From Vitrella brassicaformis (lineage: Eukaryota > Sar > Vitrellaceae), in NCBI GenBank assembly GCA_001179505.1, contig CDMY01000255.1, positions 1 through 64,000 on the forward strand: DNA of 64,000 nt, given 5' to 3'. This document shows, piece after piece, positions 20,156 through 38,944 of this stretch; the stretch's first letter is position 1; every line of letters starts with the position of its first letter. Position numbers and translations under genes: made by a program. The notes beneath the pieces are model-generated. The model ran no database searches. It saw only the letters and a program-made list of their open reading frames with translations, and was not told the origin of the DNA.

Positions 20156-20317
20156 GATGATTCTTTTTGCCCCTTGATCCCATCTGGCTGATCAACACTG
20201 GAGTCGTTCTGTTTCTCGTCTCCGCCTTCCTACCCCTCGGAACTTCAGCTGCTTGTCTGCGCCCCGATCAACGCTGATGTCGTGGTCTTTCTCCTCGTCG
20301 GCATGATTCGGTTTTGA
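20156..20317 (+). pseudogene. Degenerate type C/B micro-protein relics
   Basis: After ATGATTCTTTTTGCCCCTTGA, a shifted frame reads LDPIWLINTGVVLFLVSAF. A second fragment at about 20260-20317 reads PINADVVVFLLVGMIRF and stops. Both keep the IN-G/D-VV pattern of the array. They mark its right edge. Confidence 0.45.
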
Positions 20318-22773
20318 TACCTTGTTGAGCTTATCTGCCATAACATCGAGGGCGGGGGGTTGGTGCTCGCATCTAGCCGTCCGTGGGCTCCAGGCTGATC
20401 AGCCTGACTCTCATGGTCATGCCGCCGCCCGTCTCATAGCAGTCGGCTCCGCATCCTTCGTGTTGACCCCCATGCTCAACCCAGAGTTCCGGGGAATGAA
20501 ATCGCCTTCACTAAGACATCTCTCGGCAATCGGGCCTTTAGTGAATTCTCTCTGCTCGGTGGAGAAACGACGCCTCTCTCGGCGGAGACTCTCGACAATT
20601 TGCCCGTCTCGCCAACGCCAGCATTGCTGACGGCCACCTGTTCGCTCGAGGCACACCGCAGCAGGAGAGCTGTCTCGGCAAGCCAGCGGGCTGCAGGAGG
20701 CCAGAATTTAGAAGGCCCACACACAGCTGACCATAGAAGCTCAGAGGCACAGCCGGCCAACGATCAAGACGAGCACAGATGCCACTGTCAGTGTGTCTCC
20801 TGGTGATGGCACTTAGGCTGAGGCCAATGGCCAAGACGACTGGGCAGACGTCAACACTGCGCACAATTACCCGGGAGAAACATCACATCGACACCCGTTC
20901 TGAGAGGCTGGCAGAATGCAGGAGCCTGCTCCGACCTGAAGGTCTTCTTTCCTGTCTCGGTGAATGCAGTTCCTCGGTGGCTGATGCCGGCCTCTGATGC
21001 CCCTGACCACTTTTGGGCCTCAGCCGGCCAGTAACTAAGCTGCCCTGCGTTCCGGGCAGCACACTTCAGCGCGAGGGAACTTGTAGGGGAAGTCATGTCT
21101 CGGTGGGTTGCAGGTGAACGAGACACAGTGATCGACAAGCACTCCAGCAGCTGAGTGGGGCACAGCTGCACGCTGCGGCGGCCGGGGCGTACAAGCGGCG
21201 CAGAGGCAGTCGATGAATGGAAAGGGGGCCGGGCAGGGGGGTGGGGGCGGATGGATAGGGAAAGGAAGGGAAAGGCGGATGGATAGGAGGTATTTGTCTC
21301 TTCGCTATATATAGCTGTCCAGCGGGCGGCCGGTGGCTTGATGTGTCTTCACCACACAGCCGCCATGGCGTCTTTGACGTGGGGCCGCCATGTGACAGGC
21401 AGGTATGACGGTAGGGCTTTAGACCGTCACTCAAAGACCTACCGTCATTTCCTTTGACAACAGCGGAGAAGAGGGAAGGGGGTCGATTCCATGTCGTTTG
21501 TGACGTAATCCAAGTATTGGCGCCGCCCTTTTTTACGTTGTCAGTGCGGCACCGCCATATCTTTTTCTGTGTTTGTCGAAGGGTTACCTGAAGCTGGCTG
21601 CGGTTCTGTATGTCGTGACCAACACTTGTTCACTCCTTCTTTTTGGTGGTCATCGGCTGGTTTCTCCTTTTCTTGTCGGCTGAGGTGGGCGGGAGAGGTT
21701 GTGTGGACCTTCTCATGGATGTAGGATGTGCCTGCCTTGCTCCTTAAGCCTTGTCTACGAACTCTTTTTAGGCGCATTGATCTTAGAGAAGAGGGTACAA
21801 AGACGTGCACAATTTGCTCTCTGTGCCGGCTGACAGATGGATACGCGCGTGAATGTACAGTATCGGCATGCGCTCTTTTTCTCTTTTCTCGGTGGCAGCT
21901 GGTTCTCTACGATGCAGTTGTTCTTTTCGCCTTGTCACTTTTGACTCACACATCAATTCAGGGATATGTGTGTGTGATTTAAGCGATGTGTCTGTGGCGT
22001 TAAAGCAGTCGTGTGTGACCGGCAGAACTCGGTTGAGACATGGAATGAAAAAGACGACATGACGTTTTAAGGCACTCAAAGGGGCTTCGCATTCGTCTCT
22101 CATTAGTGCTGAATGTCTGGGTCTCTCATCCCTGCAATCCGTCGCCACCAGCGTGGACATGTACACAAATGCATATGGGTCACATCAAGGCGACCGACGC
22201 CCCAAGGCCCAAAACCGCATACGTCCTCTCTACGTCCTAATGCAATGAAGGCTATGCTACACTCGCGCACACACCCTGAACATCTATCTCTCTATCGATG
22301 ATGCATGCACAGCATCAAGACACGTCGACGAACACCATCCGCAAAGAACGGCCGTACATGTGGACAACTCGCACGTACTAGGAAGTCACATACATCAGGA
22401 ACACACACGTGTATGCATTCATGCAATCTCTCGACAAAAACGGCCATAAGACATACGTGGGTGCGTGAGCGAAAGAGTGTGAGACAGCGCGCATGTATCA
22501 ATATGCCGCCATATGTATATTCCAAGACTCAGCAGGAGGTAAACAGATACACACATGTGTCAGACGTATATATACACACACAGTATGGTGCTTACTCATA
22601 TGGACGGACAAATACACATGTCAAGTACGTACGTACATATACGTGAGCAGGACACACACAGTGGCCCACTTGTCTGTGTGTCACCCACCCACACATCCAC
22701 CCACTGTCCCACCCACGCAAAACACCGCAATGTCTCAGGCGCTGACGTCCATCTCGTGCCTGTTGCTCTGCTC
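20318..22773. other. Long stretch without a supported gene
   Basis: Open frames on both strands overlap, are short and have no recognisable motif. It contains an 11-bp inverted repeat (ATGACGGTAGG at 21405-21415 and its complement at 21438-21448) and a CA/GT-rich zone at 22370-22720. Possible uses are 5' or 3' UTRs, a non-coding RNA or decayed array sequence. Confidence 0.45.
21405..21448. repeat. 11-bp inverted repeat, 22-nt loop
   Basis: ATGACGGTAGG and CCTACCGTCAT flank a loop that itself contains ACCGTCA. It is perfect over the arms. It lies outside any supported gene. Confidence 0.7.
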
Positions 22774-24160
22774 CTACTCCTCGCAGCATGGTGACGGGTC
22801 AAGGCCGCACAACGCCTGGAACACACACAGGAATACACAATGAACATGAGTGCTAATTGTTTGCTGTTTAATTTCTCACCCTGGAATGTACGCAGAGGGT
22901 CAGCACAGCACACATGCACACATGCGCAGGCATACACAGCGAATGCATGCGCACGTGTTTGCGTTTGCGCCTTGTCTCCACTGACCCTGGGGAGCCCATG
23001 ATCCCGCACACCCATACCACTAACATGAACCCTGTATACATTACATGAATGACACGACATGAAAGCATCGCCTCCACCCGATGAGCTGTATGCGTACCCA
23101 TGGCGAAATACACACCGCCGTAGCTGCCGAATTCCACGTTCTCATGGAACGCCGCGAATCCTGTAGCACCGACAAACCCCACGATGTGTGCGTTGGGTGA
23201 ATCGGCATCCTGCACGTACCGCCCAGAGTTGAGTAGAAGCACTGAGCAGCGTAGAACGACGGAACGGCCACATTGGCCTTTCCGGAGTTCATGGCCATAG
23301 AAAGGAACATCGCCTGACCAACCAGGTCCAGATAAACGGCCATAACAATGTGTGTGTGGTGTGTGCCAGGCAGGTGCCGACTTGAAAGAGCCCGCAAACG
23401 GGAAGTGAAAGACATGTGGCGACCGCAGGGCCCCACAGCAGGACCTCTTGCTGGACACACAGACAAACAGACAGACAGGCACTCACAAAGGACACGCATG
23501 TGATATGGGGTTGTGAGCGATACATACCTTGCCGTACAGAATGAGCTGCTTCATCAGCAGCGGTGCCTGTGAGCCGATAATGCCACCCAGGACGCCGTAC
23601 AGGAGTGCTGACACACACACAGCACGCACAGATTTGTCGCCCTACTTGTGATGGACGCTCCACCTACTGATCCAGTCTCCTGCATCGTCCTCTGGGCTGT
23701 CAGGCTGCTGCTCGACGTCGTCTTTTTCGGCATCCAGGATGGGTTCCAATTCCCGCGGCGAACTCTCCTCCCTGTTGACAGGACAATCAGTCTCTGGAGA
23801 GGTCGCGCTGATGGCTATGTCATGCACCCACCCCTGTGTGTCCTGGCCCTCATTGTGGTTCTCTCTGTCCTGGCCAAAGCAAGACCTACAGCACTGGCCA
23901 AACCACGACCTACAGCACACAACAGAGAAGGATGAATGTGTGGATCGTTTGATGCCGTGTACGCACCAGAAGGCTGCGAATCGTTCAAGCATCTGGCCAT
24001 CGATGTACCAGAGGGACACTATGCACACCCCGGCGGAGGCGACCCAAAGGAGCATGTACATCAGGTACCACCAGCTTGGAGCGGGCAGAAAGATGCTCTC
24101 TCCCAGTTCCTGACAGAACGAAGACACGCACGACGACACGCACGGAGCAGGGGCAGTGTG

Positions 24161-24197
<37 letters not shown>

Positions 24198-24199
24198 TG

Positions 24200-24230
<31 letters not shown>

Positions 24231-24775
24231 TGTGTTTTGTGTGCGCGTGTGTGAGCGGCTGCTTGCCTTCTTCTTGTGGCTGACGCTTGATCGCATCACG
24301 CCTGTGCACACGAATATCCCGAAAGCGATGATGCAGGTAGAACACCATTCCCGCCCGGTACACCGCTCCTTGTTGCAACACTGGAGAGACAAGCACCACT
24401 TCACGTGGCCGGTATGGGCGCTCACCCACCCACCCACTCACTCACCCAGGAAACGATTGCATTGATGAGGAGCGCCAGGACGGCCCAGGGGGCCAAGAGG
24501 GAGGCCGCCGCAAAGTCAAGCGCATACCAGTGGATGAAGGCTCCGCCGACTTGGACAACAAGTCCACACCACCAAATCGCATGCTCGGGCGTGCGGCCTT
24601 TCTGCATTTGCATGCCAATGCAGCCGACTGCATTGGCAGTGACGGTTAAGCCAATTCCGAGGGCGAGGTCCGTCCGGTGGGCCCAGTGGGAGAGGCACAA
24701 AGGGCCGCCTGCGCCAGCTGTGAGCCACACGAAGGCCAGAAGGACGGCGGCCTGGTGTATCTTCTGCATCTGCAT
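22774..24775 (-). CDS. NIPA-type (DUF803) magnesium transporter-like membrane protein
   Basis: The first exon (start at 24775, MQMQKIHQAAVLLAFVWLTA) contains ALGIGLTVTANAVGCIGMQM then IWWCGLVVQVGGAFIHWYAL and FAAASLLAPWAVLALLINAI. This matches the NIPA pattern of G-x-L-Q-K, a WW-G helix and an A-F-A-P-x-S-L-x-x-P-L-x-x-L helix. Later exons give CIIAFGIFVCTGVM, SWWYLMYMLLWVASAGVCIV, an acidic soluble stretch (23642-23800), ALLYGVLGGIIGSQAPLLMK, EVLLWGPAVATCLSLPVCGL, AMFLSMAMNSGKANVAVPSF and GFAAFHENVEFGSYGGVYFA. Order and number of helices fit the family. The 3' end is the least certain: I used a TAG near 22774, but the last join is ambiguous. Mg2+ transport is known for some animal and plant members; the substrate here is inferred. 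Confidence 0.65.
24140..24240. repeat. Compound (CT)n(GT)n microsatellite
   Basis: Alternating CT and GT runs occur twice between about 24161 and 24235. They lie in an intron of the NIPA-like gene, where on the minus strand they form the AC/AG-rich part. Confidence 0.8.
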
Positions 24776-25258
24776 GGCCAAGCAGCAAGGAGAAGCGCGT
24801 CTGTGTGTGTACATGTGTGATGTGGCTGCCCTACTTGTCGCCGTAGGTCGTGGGCAGTGCTCAGCAACAGGCAGGGGCCTCGCAGGTCGTGGACTCTCCT
24901 CTGAGGCTCTCAGATCTAACCTCAGATCTCCCGTCGATGAGAGGGATATGCCGGAGGCGTGCGTGTGCAGCAGAGTGTGGCACTCAGTGTGCAGACGATG
25001 CTGCAGGGAACCACAGCGCTGCCACTCTCACTCAATACGCGGAGAGTGGAAAAAGTGGGAAAGCACGCTGCACGGCGGCACTGGCAACTCAGACGAGAGA
25101 CTCTGAATCCCCGGCTAACGTTTTGTATTTTGTCATTTTGCGTCTAATTTGTCGTGAGGGCCCGTTCATGACAAGCACGGACATGCATGCGTGAATGTGT
25201 CGTTCACGAAGTACACACGGAGACGGCGGGGCTGTGCTTCAGTTGCCAGTGCGTTCTC
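24776..25258. other. Intergenic region
   Basis: It lies between the 5' end of the NIPA-like gene and the 3' end of MCM8, both minus. It contains CTCAGATCTAACCTCAGATCT near 24908-24928 (a short direct repeat). No gene is supported. Confidence 0.5.
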
Positions 25259-29686
<4,428 letters not shown>

Positions 29687-29838
29687 TGCGATGAATCAAC
29701 TTGCCGCGCGATCCAGAAGGTTTGCGAGCTTAGATGACCCAATCTTTCTGCGTAGCTTTCCGCTTCTCGGGAGGGTGATTGATGCGCACGACGTGACGCA
29801 CAGCACTTCACACATCTCGAGCAAACACGTTGCCACAC
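29687..29838. promoter_or_regulatory. 152-bp divergent promoter
   Basis: It lies between MCM8 (-, start 29686) and the FAD monooxygenase (+, start 29839). It contains GGTTTGCGAGCTTAGATGAC near 29718-29737; GCGAGCTTAG also occurs near 63015, upstream of the unresolved gene there. Confidence 0.5.
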
Positions 29839-33399
<3,561 letters not shown>

Positions 33400-34916
33400 G
33401 GGATGGCACAGGGGGCCGGCCAGACACTGCGCTGATCGATCGGATCGGTTCACGTCTTTTTCATACGGTTTGCTGTTGACGAAGGAAGCAAGCCGACATC
33501 TGTGCCATACACACATACATACATACATAAACACATGAACTGGACGGTCGATTTTTCCCCATTTGTTGTCGTTCGTGCATGGCGGCCCAAATCCTATGTC
33601 TCTCGTCAACACACGCGACACGAATACACACATACACGGTTGCATCGCATCCATCCATACGTATGGCTTTTTGTATCCGCCTTTCTGGACATGAACCAAC
33701 GAGTGTGCTTCTTCTTTTTCGGGTGCCATGGCCGTGTTTATTAAGTGCATGGTAGTGGTGGGTAGCTGGTGGGCGAGATCTTTATCTGTGTGGATGTGAA
33801 CGTGGGCTTACTCTATCCGTCACCATGTCATGTGGTCTGTGTAAGGGGTGGTCAACGGATGTGGTTAATGGTGGGAACGCGCCACTTTCTCAACAGCAAA
33901 GTGGGGCGCTCGGTTCACATAGAGAGGAAGATAGCAAGGCCGCAACAGCATTGGAAAGACCCGCTCGCAAAACAAGTAGCATCGCGTGCTGTGCTGTGCA
34001 GGTGCAGCCCCAATGCTACTTAGCGAGCGCGTATTTGCGATGCTGTTGCGGCCTTGCAAGACGCGACCTTGACGGATGACTGCATTCGAGGGAGGCACAG
34101 CGGGGCGGGATGGTGCGTGGCTGAATGATCATACCACGAATGCATTTATCTGTTAGCCAGCCGTGTGCGAACTCCTCCGTACGTATTTTTCTCGGTGTGC
34201 GAACTCGCGATCGCGTGTGGTGGTGGTGGTGGTGGTGGTGGGGCTTCTCATTTTTCCTGGCCGCCGTTGGTCTCTCGTGAGAGTCACCGACATCCACCCG
34301 CAGCTGCTATTGTCATGGGATCTGCGGGGAGGTGTTGGCGGCACCCGTAAGAGCCGAAGGGCGGAAGCAAGGGAAAGAACGATGAATGGATGGATGGATG
34401 GATGACGAGCCAAGAGACCGAAGCGATTTTTTCCTTCACTGTTGGCCAGGCTGGCTGGCCTGTGTGCTGTGTGCTGTATTGTGCGGTGGAGAGCCAGCAA
34501 GCGGATCGATGACATGGATGAATGGATGTAAGATGGCAGTTTTTTGTTGTCGTGTATGGCCAATCGGCAGGCTGGTCCGCAGGGGTCTCATAGTGGAGCC
34601 CCCCCCCTTGCGACTACTAAACTGCTGGTTGTTTGTACACGTTGGTTTGGGTTGCAATTGTTTTCTGGGCTCACCTGCACATGAGCGTGCCTTGGTTTCT
34701 TGTAAGTCGGATCTGTGCGCACCGGCCGGGGACAAAGAAGTGACTTTCATCCTTACATCCCTACAGTGCGTAGCGTCAGGCAGGACACTCATACCATGGC
34801 ATGCACGAGGACCCACTCACGGTACGATCGTATACAACAATAACATGGTTGCAGTGTGCACTGCACTCAGCAAGAAAGCAAACTGCACACCAGAGCCTTC
34901 AGCCCAGCCCGCCCAG
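33400..34916. other. Convergent intergenic region, 1.5 kb
   Basis: It lies between the 3' ends of the monooxygenase (+) and the aminopeptidase (-). It contains a large structured palindrome (33934-34057), a (GTG)n run at 34217-34241 and a (GGAT) run at 34386-34402. No protein gene is supported. Confidence 0.6.
33934..34057. repeat. Three-stem imperfect palindrome (hairpin RNA or MITE-like)
   Basis: Three perfect arms are nested: 33934-33951 with 34040-34057 (18 bp, GCAAGGCCGCAACAGCAT and complement), 33962-33968 with 34023-34029 (CGCTCGC and complement), and 33975-33982 with 34013-34020 (AGTAGCAT and complement). The terminal loop is 33983-34012. Internal bulges are asymmetric. The arrangement could fold as one long hairpin of about 124 nt. 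I see no flanking target-site duplication. Candidates are a structured non-coding RNA, a small-RNA precursor or a MITE. Confidence 0.8.
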
Positions 34917-37499
34917 TCAGCTGTTCACCGCCACTATCCCGTTGTCGATGGCACGGAAATACCCGAAGAACGCCTGCATCCATCCATCCATCCACACCGC
35001 AGTGTATCATCCGTCAGCCGTCCACTCGGTCGGTCGGTTACTTTGAAGAGGTTGAGGTAGTGTGTGATGTCGTCGGCGCCGCACGTCTCGCGACACGAAT
35101 GCATCGCCCACTGCGGGATACCCACGTCGATCGCACGGATGCCTGAATCAAAACAGACAGACAGACAGGGAGAGAATGCATATGCATGGCTCAGCCGCCC
35201 CACCCACCCACTGACCCAGTTTGGCAGAGAGCATGGGCCCGACAGTGCTGCCGCAGGGCGAGTCGTTCTTGACCACAAAGTCCTGCACGCACGCAACATA
35301 CCCACAGCAAAAAGCAACAGCTGTTTCGCACTAGAAGACAGAGCGTCATCTGGTTGGTACGTACCTGCATGGGGACGTTGCCGCATCGGCAGATTTCTCT
35401 GAATATGGCCGAGGTGAGTGCGTGGGTGGTGTAGCGCTGGTTGATGTTCTCCTTCAACACAACACCCTGAACACACAGAGACAGGTTTGGCCAACACGCA
35501 TGCGCACGCAAAACCAGGCTGTGCGGGTACCTTTTGCAGCAGTGGTTTGTGCTGCGGCTGGTGTTTGTCGGCGTAGTTGGGATGCACACCATGAGCCATG
35601 TCCTGCCGTACACACCCATGCACGTATGCGCGTGTGCGTATGTGTGTATGTGTCTTGGGTGTCTTACGGCGCTCATGAGGAATGATCTGGCAATGACTTC
35701 CGCCAGTCTGTCCTCCATCTTGAGCCCACGCAGAATGCGAACAATCCACGTCTGCCATCCATCCATCCATCCAACCAACCAAGGCCCGTCATACACACAC
35801 ACGGACAAGAGGTGCCTCCATTGCTCACCTCCATGGCGGCTGAGTCGGCTCCAGCCCACGTCGTCGAACCGATCTGACCAACCACACAGAGGCGAGTCGG
35901 CATGAGTCCACACATGGATGTGCTGCAGCAGTGCCCGCCCTTCTACCTCTTCGTGGTCGAATGCGACGGCCACCCAGATGTCCTGGTGGCACGCGGGATC
36001 CGCATGGCTGTGGCACCCCTCACACAAATCCATCAACGCCTGAATGGAACACAACAAGCTAATCAAATCGCGGCAGCAGTTCCCGGCTGCAGCAGACGTA
36101 CGTACCTTGATTGCTGCCCATGACGACACGAGGTTGTCGAGGCGGGGCGACTCCAGAAACTCGTCGTACACTCCACACAAACGACTCGGCTGATCCGAGT
36201 ATACCCGTCAGTCACCCGCACACGGATGGAGAGATACACATCGACCAACCACTCGATCCCAACTTACCGTCGCGTCCATGAGGCAGAGGTCCAGGTCCAC
36301 AATCTCCTCAGGCTGGCAGCCGAGCTCCCCCGCCAGCAGGGACAGCAGGGGTGCATGGTGCCGACCGTTCTTGCCGGTCTTGTCATTGTTCTTCTTGTCG
36401 TTCTTGTCTGGTGGCGGCTCGACCAGCTGCTCGCGGACCTTGCTGCACAGAATGGGCATCAAGTGGTTCTCCTGCAAAGCCACACAGAGGGGGAAAGAGA
36501 TATGTGTGTTGCTTTAGAGGTGTGAGGGCATGTCTGTGACCTACTCGGTGGACTTTGAATGCGTCTCTCTCCTCTGCTGTGCGGAGGTGAATCGCCAGGT
36601 TGGGCAAGATGCACACCGAACTGCAAGCACCAACATCAGAAAATGAGCAAGAGCGTCCGCATCGACGAATCAAGGTCGATCCATCATACCGGTCGATGCG
36701 GACGAAATGGATCTCCAGCCGCTCCTGGGTGCTTTGAGGAGCTGCAATGGAAATACGTAGAATGATCTAGCGCTGCGAACATGATCTGAATACCTGCCTG
36801 CCTACCTTTGCGTCTGACCATGACCTTGCCCGCGAGTCCCAGCCCCCGGTCGAACCACGTGTGCCACAAACCGCCACCGTAACACTCAACGCCTATCTGT
36901 ATTGTATGACACGACACACACGGGCACAAACACACAGGTCCCATCTTGCACAGAACGACCGTCTCGCCTCCCAATCTGTCTGCCCGCCCCACTAGGTCAC
37001 CCGACCTGCAGGTATCCCTCCTTCTCGACTGTCGTGTTGGGCCTCAGCCGCAGGCAGGGCGAGTCGGTGTGGCCAGCGATGATGTCGATGCCGCCATGAC
37101 CCGTGACGAACTCACTACCTGGAATACACATGAACACCTACATTGATTGCTGAGTCCGTGTGCTCGTCTGTCTGTCTGTCTGTCTGTCTGTCTGTGCGTG
37201 TGCAGTGCACCGATATGGAAGGCAGCGATGGCCGAGTGGTTTCTGATCACGAAGTAGTTGCCGCCTGGCGCCACATCCCAACCAGATCTGCTTACCATGC
37301 CATGACAACAGCGTCGTGATCTGGCTGCAGAGCCACACCTTTGTCTGTCATCTGCGTACCGTTCGTCGAGTTCCCTGAATCCCTTGGCCAGCAGGAGGGC
37401 CTTGAGCGACGACACGCTGTGGTAGGGGCTGCCCGTCGTGTTGACGTACTTCAGGAACTCATGCGCTGGTGCATTGTCGACCGCCTCAGCCTTCGCCAT
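34917..37499 (-). CDS. DNPEP: M18 family aspartyl aminopeptidase
   Basis: The start is [20 protein letters not shown] at 37497-37499, followed by TTGSPYHSV, typical of the M18 N-terminus. Ordered family motifs follow over about fifteen exons: [32 protein letters not shown] (zinc-ligand His); [58 protein letters not shown] followed by [50 protein letters not shown]. The last exon ends [17 protein letters not shown] at TGA. The enzyme is a dodecameric zinc aminopeptidase that removes N-terminal Asp/Glu from peptides, cytosolic in most eukaryotes. All metal-site motifs are present, so it should be active. A short Lys/Asn/Asp-rich insert ([15 protein letters not shown]) lies before APLLSLLA. Confidence 0.95.
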
Positions 37500-37784
37500 T
37501 CTGGTCTGCTCTCCTCCTTGCCCCCGTCGACTGCGAGCTAACAGAGGGAGGGAAGGGGAAATGAGTCGACGGTGGAGAACGAAGGTATGTAATGACTCCA
37601 CAGATGTACCTGCTCTTTGCCTGGGCAGCGACGTCTGCCAGATCTTTCCATCAGCATCGTCAGCTGTGCTTCATCAATCTGTCCTGTTCCTCCTGGCTTT
37701 GCGCAGGAGGCTTCTGAGGCAGCTGCCGCCGTGACAGGACAAGAAGAGCCGCCGGCAGCACACGAGAGTGCAAGACGGGCGGAC
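37500..37784. promoter_or_regulatory. Divergent promoter/5' UTR
   Basis: It lies between the aminopeptidase (-) and the NTPase (+). The + strand frame is open upstream of ATG 37785 (through AQEASEAAAAVTGQ), so the NTPase could have an N-terminal extension from a spliced exon, but no in-frame ATG is visible. Confidence 0.4.
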
Positions 37785-38740
37785 ATGCGGCATATATTCA
37801 TCACTGGCCAGCCTGGCACTGGTGAGTCAGGGGCAGACAGCAGCATTCACGGTGCATTGAAGTACGTCATTTGTGTGGCTGTACGTGTTGTTCGATGCAG
37901 GCAAGACGACCATGGTGCAGCGCTGCTGGCAGCGCCTGATCGACGAGCAAGTCGTCTCGCCTTCCTTTGTGCGAGGGTTCTTCACTGAGGAGTGCAGGCA
38001 GGGCGGCACGCGAATCGGCTTCGATGTCGTCACGGCTGACGCAAGACGAGCGCCCCTCGCAAGACTGGGCAATACCAAACCGACCGTCGGCAAATACTGT
38101 AAGTGAACACGGGCAGAATGATGCTGACTCAACAAGACATGTGTGCCTGTGTGCCTGTGTGTCTGCTGCAGCTGTTGATGTGGGCAGCTTCGAGGCGCTG
38201 GCGCTGCCCGAGTTGGAGTCCGTCACCTCTCTGACGGGTGTGTCAGCAGAAGCACCCACGCTGCTGGTAGGCCAGGCCACGTCAGCGAACACCCCATATA
38301 CGGTTTGCATCCCTCCCATGCACACCAGTGTTTTTGTGTGGGTCAGCTGTTGGATGAGATAGGCAAAATGGAGCTGCACTCGTCGCTGTTTTGGCCGGCT
38401 GTGAAGACAGCGCTCGACTCGTCGGTACCTACACTTGGCACCGTGCCCATGCCACGATACGGACACACCATCGCAGAGGTGGGCGGCAAGAGCACGACAC
38501 ACCAGTGTTAGGAGAATCACACGCCAATGGCTCTTCCCTCTGTCAGGTTGAGTCTGTCAAGAGCCGTGACGACGTCGTGCTATACAAACTGACCAAAGAG
38601 AACCGGTAGGCCGGCGGCTGATGTGTGAGTTGTTGCCTGACAGCATTCTCTTTGCTGTTTGGTTGCTGGCTGTATGTAGGGATGCAATGTTTGACGAGAT
38701 CTACGAGATGGTCAAGAGTCAGATTGTGGCGACCAAGTAA
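37785..38740 (+). CDS. NTPCR: Nucleoside-triphosphatase, NTPCR/THEP1 family
   Basis: The start MRHIFITGQPGTGKTTMVQR carries the P-loop, split by a phase-1 intron (about 37822-37900). Next come VVSPSFVRGFFTEECRQGGT and RIGFDVVTADARRAPLARLG, both typical of THEP1. Then come SVDVGSFEALALPELES, the Walker-B-like LLDEIGKMELHSSLFWPAVK, and VPTLGTVPMPRYGHTIAEV. The protein ends MVKSQIVATK at TAA 38738-38740. The length of about 190 residues fits. Family members hydrolyse NTPs slowly in vitro; the cellular role is unsettled. It converges with EFG1 downstream. Confidence 0.92.
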
Positions 38741-38944
38741 TACTGATGCGCGGTGCAAATGGAAGGTGTGTGTAGAAGCCTTCCCTGCGTGGCTCTGTAC
38801 ATAGTGAGGGAGGGAGTGCATCCGACGCTTGGAAGGACGTATGTATTTGTCGCACAGATGGATTGAAGGAATAGTGTGGCACAATACCATCAGTAATGAG
38901 ATGCTGGCTACTCACAGTCGACTGCCACACACTCATTCCAATCA

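Noticed and set aside
24140-24240. Possible CRISPR-like alternation of repeats
   Set aside because: The units are CT and GT dinucleotide runs without spacers; it is a eukaryotic intron microsatellite.
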